64,000 nucleotides of DNA from Plantago major. Taxonomy: Eukaryota > Streptophyta > Magnoliopsida > Lamiales > Plantaginaceae. Under the pieces are notes generated by a model that had not been told where the DNA came from, made no database searches, and saw only the letters and a list, made by a program, of their open reading frames with translations. Made by a program: the position numbers and the translations under genes. This document shows, in pieces, positions 52,696 through 62,560 of the stretch. Each line of letters starts with the position of its first letter. Position 1 is the first letter of the stretch. The stretch lies in the NCBI GenBank assembly GCA_026545765.1, contig CM048844.1, forward strand, positions 25,676,237 to 25,740,236, read 5' to 3'.

Positions 52696-54075
52696 AGCTA
52701 CTATATTTTATAATTCATCGTATCATCTAACTAATAATTCGATTAATATTTATACTTGAACAATGTCTATTTTATCAGACTAGTAAGTAATTTTTTGTCG
52801 AAGTTTTGGTACTTAGTATACATGCAAATGTACGTTTGGGAGTAATATATAAAAGGGCAACAATTTGGTTCTTAGAATGGAATTAAGGTAAAATGGCAAT
52901 GGGCAGTTAATACAATTAAACACAATTAATTAGACATAAACAAACAATAAATGAAACATAACTACAACTAATGCTTTAAAGGTTGTACCTCGGTTGTACC
53001 ATATGCATTAGATGTTGTACAGTACAACACACTAAAGAATCAGGAGGTAGTACAACATGCTGCATATTAGAAAAAACCGTGGAGTTGTGGCGTGGATATA
53101 ACACTACCTGCAATGTTGACGGCTCCGTGACGCATCATCGGCTGGTGGGATCAAGTAAGATTTCTTTGCATTGGTGACGCGTCATCGTGCCGTCATGAAA
53201 TTCAATTTTTATTTTATTTTTTAATTTTTTAAAAATATATTAAAAATATTATAAGAGTGTTTAGAAGTTGAAATTAATAAAATTGCATTTTTAGAAGTCG
53301 TTTTGCAATTTTAAGTTTAATTAAGAGAGAAAAATGAGTTCGAGATGGGATTATCCAAACATAGTCAAGAGTGGTCTCTATTTGTAGATCTCGAAAGGCA
53401 AAGCCGTTTGTGATTTTTATTTATTTTTTGCATTTTTATTTTTGAGTTATTAGCGTTTGAAATTGAATGAAACTAAAAAAAATTAAAAAAAATAAAAGTG
53501 GCTAAATCTAATGCATGGGACAACTAATTTGGGCTCTAATAAATTGCATCGAGCGAAGCTTTCTAGTTGGGTGTGGCCACCTTGAGCAGTGTTCCAAGCT
53601 ATTGCCGACCTAAGGATGAGCTATATTTACTAGGTTTTGTAGTTGAAAGAATGGGCAACAAAAAGCAACGTGGTTTCATATATTTCTCACCAGACATTGT
53701 ACTCGAGCTTGATCTCGCCGTGACGAATTACAGCTCAAGACAACTTGTTCATGTTATTCAAAGTATAGAAATCGACTAATCGTATGCTTCCTGCTCGGAA
53801 GCGACAACTCATGGCTATATTACCATATTAATTACTAACTATAAAACCTAAACATACAGCTAACTCAATTCGAGAATCATTCGAACTCAATCAACTCAAG
53901 ACAAAGGATGATAAGTCAGTGCCCTAGGGTCAAGTAGTATCAAATTAAGTCAAAGAATGAGTAAGTATTAAGTTATGTAATGGTAAGTATATAGAATTCA
54001 TAGGGGCATGGCATGCGAAAATTGTTAAATTAGACAATAGAAACATGTTTCATCAAACACAAATTATTGGAAATG
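52696..54075. other. Intergenic DNA left of the copia element
   Basis: AT-rich. GTGACGCATCATCGGCTGGTG (53127) and GGTGACGCGTCATCGTGCC (53173) form a local near-repeat. The 70-codon + ORF at 53567-53779 is not recognised and has no supporting signals. Confidence 0.4.
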
Positions 54076-54080
54076 ACTTG

Positions 54081-55001
54081 TGTTAAAAGTGTTGTACCGG
54101 AATTTGTACTAGGAACGGTTTCAGACGATGTTGACTATGATGTTGAGTCAACAACGTCGTCAACAATGGTTGACAGCAGAAAACAGATGAGGACAGAGAG
54201 CAGCGGACTGATAAACTAACAACTAGAAATAAAATCAAGCCAGCATAAAAATACCGATCGTGCCGTAGGCTAAATTTCGACTACTAGTAAAAGTAGAATT
54301 AGAGAAACAAAGTTTAAATCAATCACAGACGATTGTTTAAACTTACATAAAACTAGACCTAGAACAGACAAGCAAAAACCTATTCTAGTTCGAAGACTCT
54401 AGAGTAAATTTTAATCTTTAGAAATCACTCACAAGGGAAATCGATATCAATGTCTAGTAAAGCAATAAGCCCTAATCTAAATAATATGAATCAATGATGA
54501 TCAAAGGCGTGGTCTTGCAGATGTTATTCTTCTTGTATATATAATGTTTAGATCGATCTCATCAAGAAGAACGCTCAATATATTTTGTTTCCTGCTTGTA
54601 TATATAGACTTCACCGATCAGCAAGCAGAAGGCATAAGTCGAACTAGAGAAGGAAACGTATGGAAGGACTAAATCGAACAGGGAAAGGAAATCGTGATTT
54701 TCTTTCTTGCTTCCAACGTTCCTGTATAAGAAAACCTTATGTACTTCAATCATTATGTCCTTATAGCTTCCAATGTTCTTTAAACTCTTCCTTAAGCTGG
54801 CAGATTGTGTCTTCATCAATTAAACTTTGCTTCCAGATTCTTTGCGTCAGGCCCAAGTCTCCATATTTAGCCAGAGGTGATATACGCCCGTCTTCTTGTT
54901 TCCTACAAAATATTCATAGAAAAACAACTACAAACGTTGAACCGGTTATGTTACGAAGAAAGGTCGAATTACTAAACAAAATGCAATAAATCGCACTTTC
55001 A
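54081..55001 (-). repeat. 3' LTR of the copia element (921 bp)
   Basis: Matches 61195-62105 almost throughout. It has a 16-base segment (TCAATCATTATGTCCT, near 54747-54762) that the other LTR lacks. Contains ATATATA-type TATA sequence near 54534-54545. Confidence 0.93.
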
Positions 55002-55379
55002 ATCTCGAACAAGTAAGATTTAAACAAGACAACAGGAAAACAAACTCCCCCTTAAGTACTAAGCTCCCCCTTAATACAAAATACCAATTGAACAAACATT
55101 GTCCCCCTTTTTGTGAGGAAAGAAAGACAACAAAGTTCTGTTCCGAAAAAACTTCACCAGCGTGGTCATCTGTTGAGGACACAGACAAAGTGCAATCACG
55201 GAGAAACGATGTTGACTCAACATTGTAGTCAACACTGGCAAAGGAAGTAGCAAAAGCAGGAATAGAGGTCGGATCAACTGGAGGGCAGTAATCAGGAATA
55301 GAGGTTGGATCAAGTCGTGCGCAGTGTTAGGATAAGAGTTGATGGTCATGTACACAACTTACAAGATAAGTCACACTAC

Positions 55380-55660
55380 AAATCGGCACATGGCGGCGGA
55401 TAGATCCGTCGCTTCTGACGATATCCGTCGCCCGGCTCTGACGGATCGGGCGACGGATAAAAATCCGTCGCCCCAGAAGCTATGTGACGGATAACAATCC
55501 GTCGTCAATTCATGACAGTTGAATGACGGATTATCATTATTTTTTTTAATTCCGAAATTTAGCGGCGGATAGATTCTATCCGTCGCTAAATCTTCTAGTG
55601 GACTAGTGGCGAATTTGAAATTCCGTCACTAATTAAAATCCTTGTAATTCCGTCACTAAT
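55380..55660. repeat. CACTA left subterminal repeats
   Basis: Many copies of GGCGACGGAT and its inverse ATCCGTCGCC in both orientations; in CACTA elements such arrays are transposase-binding sites. Confidence 0.85.
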
Positions 55661-55842
55661 TCCGTCACTATTTATTTCATATTAATCCCTATTTTACGTA
55701 GTTCACCTATTTAATCAATATAATGTTAGATAATAAATCAATGTCTGAAAAATGTTTCAATGAATAAAAAAGTAATATTGAATGGAGAAATTATCGAAAC
55801 AAGTGTAAATATGAAAAAATCTGAACATAGATACATAACTAG

Positions 55843-56040
55843 CTATCGACCAGGGGTGGGGTGGGTGATGGCGGGCGGGACATGGCTTGCTCCATACATG
55901 GCAAGGCGCTCGTTCTCCTCCTTACGTTCTCTGTCATGGCGCTCCATCTCGTCCCTTTGTTGCTCCATCTCTTGAGTTAGCGAGCAACATGTTCCGGACT
56001 TGTTGCACCATTTAGAGACACAGTCACATGTATGGCCGGA
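55843..56040 (-). pseudogene. CACTA gene C-terminal remnant (Glu/Arg coiled coil)
   Basis: On the minus strand a frame reads VSKWCNKSGTCCSLTQ, then a charged helix MEQQRDEMERHDRERKEEN, and ends AMYGASHVPPA...PGR before TAG at 55845-55843. This charged helix plus short tail is typical of the C-terminus of the Ptta/En/Spm-type second protein of plant CACTA elements. Upstream coding is broken. Confidence 0.5.
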
Positions 56041-56435
56041 CGTGCTGGGCTGCTGGGGCGATGATGAGAACGCCGGACTAGCAGATGCAAGCGAGGCTCC
56101 GAGTCCATATATTAAATCCTTTCTTGTCGGTTTGTTGACCTCTAGGAAGATGTTGTCAACTTGTTGATTGACAACACATCACCGTCGTCCTCGTCCTCAT
56201 CGCCACGAGCATCAACCTCGGCTGAAATCGTAAATAGCGAGATATAATGATCGATTGTTTTAAAAAGTAACTTGTAATAGTGTACAAATATGAACTTTAA
56301 GCAACATAAACATACATAATAGGCGATGCTGACGATTCGGTCCATACCCATACCTTGGCCTTCTTGAAGATGGCATACTTGGATGTCACCTCCCGTGCCA
56401 CAGAATCGAGCCAGATCTAGTCGACAATTTATCAT

Positions 56436-56750
56436 CTACAAGTAATAGAGCATACGTAATGCTAGATTGCAAAAACATATATATATGCCGATTGATAATA
56501 ATCGATGTGATAGATCGCCTCCCGAGGTGGTGAGCGCCCTTCTGCCGTGTCGGTAGGATGCGGTTACTTTGTTGGTCGAAGCAACGTCACGGACATCGAT
56601 TCGGCGCCGATAGGCATCCCAAAGGCCCACTCCGTTGCATCGACTGTGGAGGGATTGGGCCACCCGATCGAATGGCCTTCCGTACATACCATATCCACAT
56701 GCAGTTTGGATCCCGGTCTACGTAAACACGCCCGATCTGGGATCAACTTC
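56436..56750 (-). pseudogene. CACTA internal coding remnant
   Basis: Overlapping minus frames (56746-56564 and 56687-56436) read SKLHVDMVCTEGHSIGWP and TSYRHGRR-like pieces, but neither is complete. Probably decayed CACTA coding sequence; family match uncertain. Confidence 0.3.
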
Positions 56751-56856
56751 TTCAGAATGAAGTACTCCTTCTACATTCCCAATTTCATACAACATCGAAA
56801 TCGATACATGTCCTAACAACATATGAGATATGGTGACTAACATATCAACCAAATAA

Positions 56857-56931
56857 AGTGGCTAACATACCACTCACATATAGTGGCTAACATACCACTC
56901 ACATATAGTGGCTAACATACCACTCACATTG
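56857..56931. repeat. Three 25-bp tandem units inside the CACTA
   Basis: AGTGGCTAACATACCACTCA starts at 56857, 56882 and 56907; each unit contains the near-palindrome GTGGCTAACATACCAC. Confidence 0.9.
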
Positions 56932-57010
56932 TCCTAAAATTTACTAACACAATGAAGCATAACATATCACTTGTGGCGCTCCCTACCACAGAACTTGCAT
57001 TCCAACAGAT

Positions 57011-57241
57011 CTACATCCTCCTCCCAATACACCATGCACATGTTCCGACAAGCAGAAAGGCACTTTCGATGGCGGCCCCAACCCCGCCTCTCCCTCCATG
57101 GAGGTATGACATGGGGTGCTTCCTCAAGTGATGAATCCATACATGATACTCGGGCATGAATCCATAGCGTCGCAAGTGCTCGAATCTGCTTTGTGGCGTC
57201 ATAAATTGCTTGTTCTGCGGGTTTCCAATGTGCGAGGACAC
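57011..57241 (-). pseudogene. CACTA transposase-associated domain remnant
   Basis: The minus frame reads NPQNKQFMTPQSRFEHLRRY then GFMPEYHVWIHH. The pattern 'H-L-x-x-x-G-F-x-x-x-Y-x-x-W-x-x-H' is that of the domain at the N-terminus of plant CACTA TNP2-like proteins. The rest of TNP2 is absent. Confidence 0.5.
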
Positions 57242-57419
57242 TTTATCAACCCCGATTGTACAAGCCGGACGTCCATGGCAAGCGAGATGAAACCTTTAAC
57301 CCTTCTACAAAACTCCTACAAACTACGCCATTTACCGGCACGATCGTACATCCATGAGCAGTCGAATTCATTGTATATACTTTATTTTTTAACTTTGAGG
57401 CGTTCGAATTGATTAGATC

Positions 57420-57950
57420 GTATTTAATTTATTAGATCGATTCCAATTCGGATAAGAAGATTGTAGGTTAATTGTTAATTATTATATGTTGCTTATAAAT
57501 TAATTATTAATTAAGTGTTAGATATTTACAAAATTGGGAATATAATTTAACCATTTCAACCTCTTAGTACATATATTATATACTTAACATACATATCAAA
57601 TTAACTAATTACTCTATACATATCAATTACTACATATATTCATATCAAATTACATACTTAACATACAAATTTATCAAATCAAAACTACATACTTCTATAC
57701 TTAACAAACATATCAAATTAACTAAACTAACTATATATACTTAACACACAAATCAAACTAACTACATACATTCATACATACCAAACTTAATTAACATACT
57801 ACATACATTCATATCATTAATTAAACTAACTATCAAATTGAACAAATTACATATAATTAATCAAATTAACTAAACTAACTACTACATACTTATCATATAT
57901 ACATATAATTGCTCAAATTAATCAAAATAAACAAAATCCCCAAATTTTAA
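57420..57950. repeat. AT-rich degenerate repeats inside the CACTA
   Basis: Loosely repeated CATATCAAATTAACTAA and ACATACTTAACATAC words, no coding potential. Confidence 0.6.
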
Positions 57951-58179
57951 AAACTAGGGTTTTAGCGAAAATACCTTGATTAATCGGTAGAAATAAAATT
58001 GATCGAAACAAACTCCTTGTCCCACTAGCGATTAGGCACCAAGATTGGCGAATAACGAAGAATTCACGGAAACCGAAGAGAAGAAGAGAATGAGGAAGAA
58101 GAAGGGAGAAGAGGAAGAAAGTGAGGCATTACGCCTCTGTCGATTATGAAACTCTGGGCAGCGGACACGTGTCGTCGGC

Positions 58180-58470
58180 CCAGTCATCCGTCGCCACATG
58201 TGGCGGATAAATATCCGTCGCTATAAGACGGATAATCTATCCGTCGCCCGTTTTTTAAAAAAAATTTCCTTTTTTTATCAAAGTCAAACTTAGGCGACGG
58301 ATAATAATTATCCGTCGATTTAGCGGCGGATCGTTATCCGTCGCCCGATAAGCGACGGATAACAATTATCCGTCGCCCGATTAGGCGACGGATAGATTCC
58401 GTCGCCCCAATAAGCGATCCGTCGTTATGGGGCGACGGATTTCATCCGTCGCCCCATAACGTCGTTTTTT
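58180..58470. repeat. CACTA right subterminal repeats
   Basis: At least eight GCGACGGATA / TATCCGTCGC units, several forming near-perfect palindromes such as GACGGATAATAATTATCCGTC. Confidence 0.88.
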
Positions 58471-59156
58471 CCAGCTTTTCTTGTAGTGTCATGATGGGTG
58501 TTGTTGGATTTGCTTCAAGGTAGATTCCTGCAGATATATATATCAAAGCAACGAAAAATTGTGCACAACTGTTAATTAAAGATTAAAGTTGCAAGTAAAA
58601 GCGATTATTAAATCGAGTCAATGTCGAGATAAATAGATAAACCCTAGGGAGGTTGACCAAAAATCTTGATTTTAAAGAAAATGACTTGAAATGCAAGAAC
58701 AGGAATGCAGAAACCCAAAAACCCCAATGAAACACTTTAGACCTACTCCCCCTCAAACCCAAAAACACACAGAACTAGAGCACAAAAAATGGAGCACAAC
58801 AAAAGAGCAAATAGTACTTCATGCAAAGTCTCTGTTGACAGATTGTTGACTCAACAATGATGACAACATTGGGAAATTAGACCACTCTTAATGTAAGTCA
58901 GTCAGGAAACCAAGTCTCAAAATGTGCAGATCCGATTAACACCACAAATACTGAAGGCAAAACAGAGAGAGAAAGGAATATCAAAAAAACACACCCAACA
59001 TTGCCTCAAAATGTAAAGTAAACAATTAGCTTAATTTTGAGTGGGGGTGATCATGAGACAGTGAACCATATCAAATAATTGGAACACGTATGAATACGCT
59101 CCAAAGCCGAAGTTTCTGCGGAGTTAGGTAAACACGTCTCATGGTATAAAGATCAC

Positions 59157-59390
59157 TCATTTGACCACATTGGGCAATTTGGTACTCAACAAGTGAACCA
59201 GCAGCATTACGAGAATCAGCACTTTTGTGCGTGTCGATGTCCAGTACAGGCCATCAACCCACACGACATATGACACATTGGCCACGTCGATATCTGGATA
59301 GTATTTGGACCTGCCCAACACGATCCTCGACGGAAACACTTCTAGCCCTTTGTAACAGAATTCATTAGATTTATTAAGCATAAAGGACAT
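59157..59390 (-). CDS. Small ORF between RNase H and 3' LTR, unknown
   Basis: A 77-codon minus frame reads NEFCYKGLEVFPSRIVLGRS and ...ANVSYVVWVDGLYW... It follows pol in the element's orientation, where some plant copia elements carry extra genes, but I recognise no family and it may be chance or a captured fragment. Confidence 0.25.
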   Translation of the reverse strand: MSFMLNKSNEFCYKGLEVFPSRIVLGRSKYYPDIDVANVSYVVWVDGLYWTSTRTKVLILVMLLVHLLSTKLPNVVK

Positions 59391-59676
59391 GAGGCAATAT
59401 CAAGTGCGAGTCAAGGTACGAGTAAACAAAGTCAAAATCAGCAAAAGTGGGTTTTACATAAAGCGCACACACAAGAGACCCGATACCTTTCAATCTTGGT
59501 TTCAAACAGCCTTTCAAACCCTAAGCATCACCACCATGAGCTACAAAACAGTAACATCCAAAGACAAATACAGAAGCACAGAAAAGAACTTATAAAGTAA
59601 AACAAAATTCATCACTTTTTCTAGAATGCCAATGTTGATTGTGATGTTGAGTCAACATTGGACCTAACAACAAAAA

Positions 59677-59985
59677 TCACAGAGAACACAGACCAAAAGA
59701 CCTTCGAAGACTGAAGAATGTCTCACTATCTAAAGGCTTGGTAAAGATATTTGCAAGTTGATTGGTTGTATCTATGTGTTCTATGTGAATTACTTGTTTA
59801 TTGACCAAGTCCATAAGAAAATGATGCCTAATGTCTATGTGCTTTTTGCGTGAGTGCTGAACTGGGTTCTTAGAAATATGTATGGCACTAAGGTTGTCAC
59901 AGAACATCAAAAGGGTATTACTTTGAAGACCATAGTCATGCAACATGTTTTTCAACCAAACTAGTTGAGACACCTGACTCCGTTG
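59677..59985 (-). pseudogene. copia RNase H fragment
   Basis: The frame reads SQLVWLKNMLHDYGL, FCDNLSAIHISKNPVQHSR, KHIDIRHHFLMDLV and LANIFTKPLD, the C-terminal RNase H of Ty1-copia elements with its D-N-x-S/A motif. A stop or shift lies just upstream of Met-1. RNase H removes template RNA during cDNA synthesis. Confidence 0.88.
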
Positions 59986-60209
59986 CTACATATTGATTCG
60001 GGTTGAAAGTGACACGATTACATTTCTTGCTATACCAAGACACCAAATTTGGACGAAGATAAAACAACCTCCACTAGTAGATTTTCTATCATCTAGATCA
60101 CCCATTGATCGAATCACTAAATCCCACCAGATTAGTGTTTGTATCACAAGCAAACCATAATCCTAGATAACAGTTCCTGATATATATCTAAGGATTCTCT
60201 TAACAGCAG

Positions 60210-60520
60210 TTAAATGGGGGATTTTAGGGTTGGATTTATACCTGGCGCGCACACACACACACACACAGAGAACATGATGTCAGGTCTGCTGGCAGACAGA
60301 CACTGAAGGCTTCCAATCATTGATCTGTACAATGTTGGGTCAACATCCTCGCCAACATCGATTATGCTCAGTTTCAGAGACGTACCCATAGGAGTACTGC
60401 ATGGTTTAGAACTTTCGAGACCAAATTTCTTGATCAGATTCCTCGCATACACCTCTTGTGTGAGAAAAGACCATCCCTTCGTTGTTGAATTTGGAGTCCA
60501 AGAAAGAAACTGAGTTCACC
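60210..60520 (-). pseudogene. copia reverse transcriptase C-terminal fragment
   Basis: The frame 60452-60210 reads YARNLIKKFGLESSKPCSTP, then DVDPTLYRSMIGSLQ and SASRPDIMFSV, the well-known C-terminal part of copia RT. Just upstream (60455-60520) the frame is shifted by one base. A (CA)n microsatellite (60243-60268) interrupts the following residues. Catalytic YVDD lies in the deleted part. Confidence 0.85.
60243..60268. repeat. (CA)n microsatellite inside copia RT
   Basis: GCGCGCACACACACACACAC tract; expanded inside former coding sequence. Confidence 0.9.
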
Positions 60521-60754
60521 TATCATACTCATCTTAAAAGTACATGTCATGGCATGCACAAACATTTCCTTGTAGTTTTTCCTAGTGTTCCCTCTTAGAG
60601 TCATTCTTTCTCTTGGGTCTCCGAAGACTTGAGAACTTGGTTACGAATCCTAGGCAAAGGATCACGCCTGATGTTGTCCAGAGGATTAGACTGAGGTTCA
60701 TTGGTTTGGATCGGGTTCATCTTCTTTTTCAGAGACAGAGTCATCTGATGAACT

Positions 60755-61165
60755 TTATGCCCGTGTTGTTGGGCGCAATGTTGAGTCAACACTGTGATCA
60801 ACATTGATCACTTCTTCTCTGACTGCAACTGGGGGATCTGGTTCAGTACCTGTCTCATCATTTTCAAGTTCTGCATCTTTCAGTTTCAGCTCTTCCACAA
60901 TCTGTTCGTTAGTGAACTCTTCTTCAAAGGGACAATCTACAGATAAATCAACTTCTGGTTTTGGAAGGACATCTCCATCAGCATCAGGTTCTATGGTAGG
61001 CCACACATAGCCTTCAAGAACCGATTTCCATGTTCGCCCTTCAATGGATTTGATGTACGTTTTGATCTGTATTTTCCAGTAGTGGTAGTTCAATCCATCT
61101 AGCACAGGTGGCCTATTGACACTTGAGTTAACACCGTCCATTGTAATACCAAATCCTGACACCAA
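60755..61165 (-). pseudogene. copia gag N-terminus
   Basis: The 136-codon frame contains NRPPVLDGLNYHYWKIQIKT and a TYIKSIEGRTWKSVLEGY-type segment, the usual N-terminal Gag motif of plant copia elements (P-x-L-x-G-x-N-Y-x-x-W). The second half is acidic and the frame then breaks; no zinc knuckle is seen. Gag coats the particle RNA. The truncation joins, within 300 bases, to RT sequence, marking a large internal deletion. Confidence 0.8.
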
Positions 61166-61179
61166 TTAATTAGGTGGCT

Positions 61180-61192
61180 GGCTCTGATGCCA
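61180..61192 (-). other. tRNA-iMet primer-binding site of the copia element
   Basis: On the minus strand, two bases after the LTR, the sequence is TGGCATCAGAGCC, one mismatch from the initiator-Met PBS TGGTATCAGAGCC common in plant copia elements. Confidence 0.85.
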
Positions 61193-61194
61193 CT

Positions 61195-62105
61195 TGTTAA
61201 AACTGTTGGACTGGAATTTGTACTGGGAACGGTTTAAGACGATGTTGACTATGATGTTGAGTCAACAACGTCGTCAACAATGGTTGACAGTAGTAAACAG
61301 ATGAGGACAGAGAGCAGCAGACTGGTAAACTGACAACCATAAATAAAATCAAGCCGACATAAAAATACCGACCGTGCCGTAGGCTAAATTTCCACTATCA
61401 GTAAAAGTAGAATTATAGAAACGAAGTTTAAATCAATCATAGACGATTGTTTAAACTTACATAAAACTAGACCTAGAACAGATAAGCAAAAACCTATTAT
61501 AGTTCGAAGACTCTAGAGTAAATTTCAATTTTTAGAAATCACTCACAAGGGAAATCGATATCAATGTCTAGTAAAGCAAGAAGCCCTAATCTAAATAATA
61601 TGAATCAATGATGATCAAAGGCGTGGTCTTGCAGATGTCATTCTTCTTGTATATATAATGTTCTGATCGATCTCATCAAGAAGAACGCTCAATATATTTT
61701 GTTTCCTACTTGTATATATAGACTTCATCGATCAGCAAGCAGAAGGCATAAGTCGAACTGGAGAAGGAAACATATGGAAGGACTAAATCGATCGAACAGG
61801 GAAAGGAAATCGTGATTTTCTTTCTTGCTTCCAACGTTCCTGTATAAGAAAACCTTCTGTACTTATAGCTTCCAATGTTCTTTAAACTCTTCCTTAAGCT
61901 GGCAGATTGTGTCTTCAATTAAACCTTGCTTCCAGATTCTTTGCGTCAGGCCCAAGTCTCCATATTTAGCCCACGGGCTGATATGCACGCCCCATCTTCT
62001 TGTTTCCTACAAAATATTCATAGAAAAATAACTACAAACGTTGAACCGGTTATGTTACGAAGAAAGGTCGAATTACTAAACAAAGTGCAATAAATCGCAC
62101 TTTCA
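61195..62105 (-). repeat. 5' LTR of the copia element (911 bp)
   Basis: TG...CA ends and collinear with 54081-55001. Being next to the primer site, it is the 5' LTR in the element's own orientation. Confidence 0.93.
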
Positions 62106-62341
62106 ACTTGCATTAATTAGTGAGTGATATGTGGAATGGACCCAAGTTCATAGGTATAAATATAATGTCTTTAATTTTATATAATTTTGTATAGATAAAT
62201 AAAAATATAACACCGATGTATTTTAATATGTATAATTAACCATAATCTTTCTCGGTCCATCAAAATACATATTACTTGTTAAAACTCTTTATATTGAATA
62301 TTTAATCCTCTTGGTAAATGCATATTGCTATTTGTATAGTA
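62106..62341. other. Flanking DNA right of copia
   Basis: Begins with the ACTTG target duplication (62106-62110); AT-rich, no gene. Confidence 0.5.
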
Positions 62342-62560
62342 CTTCCTCTGTTCCGGAACAAGTTTTCCACTTTGACTTTTTGCGGTTAAACTTTTCCAAT
62401 TTTAACTACGAATTAATCTTAAACCGCAAATGTAAAATGTTCAATTTTTTTATATAATGAAACTTTAGGTGCTAAATTTTCATTATATAAAAAAAATTGA
62501 ACATTTTACATTAAAATTAAATAATTAAAGATGAAAAAGTTTAGTAAAAAAATCAATCTA
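62342..62560. mobile_element. Palindromic Stowaway-type MITE
   Basis: Begins CTTCCTCTGTTCCGGAAC. The arms AAATGTAAAATGTTCAATTT and (inverse) AAATTGAACATTTTACATT pair around a centre near 62475. One arm recurs at 50195-50335. The outer right terminus is eroded. Confidence 0.6.

Larger units (their letters stand above)
55374..58488 (-). mobile_element. CACTA (En/Spm) transposon, 3115 bp, nested in copia
   Basis: The ends are CACTACAAATCGGCAC (55374) and, inverted from 58488, CACTACAAGAAAAGCTGG. Both are flanked by TCA (55371-55373 and 58489-58491), the 3-bp target duplication expected for CACTA. Subterminal regions are packed with short inverted and direct GCGACGGAT / ATCCGTCGC repeats. The interior holds decayed minus-strand coding remnants and AT-rich filler, so the element is probably non-autonomous. 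It inserted after the copia element did. Confidence 0.93.
54081..62105 (-). mobile_element. Ty1-copia LTR retrotransposon, internally deleted, with a nested CACTA
   Basis: Two LTRs (54081-55001 and 61195-62105) start TGTTAAAA and end TTTCA on the + strand. The element is flanked by a perfect 5-bp duplication ACTTG (54076-54080 and 62106-62110). It runs on the minus strand: the primer site lies just inside the right LTR, then gag, RT C-terminus, RNase H. Protease, integrase and most of RT are missing, so it cannot move on its own. Minus-strand GGGGGAG tracts near 55045-55073 are candidate polypurine tracts. A CACTA transposon sits in the 3' part. Confidence 0.93.

Noticed and set aside
53567-53779. 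70-codon + ORF MGVATLSSVPSYCRPK...
   Set aside because: Composition is gene-like but no family, promoter or exon structure could be recognised.
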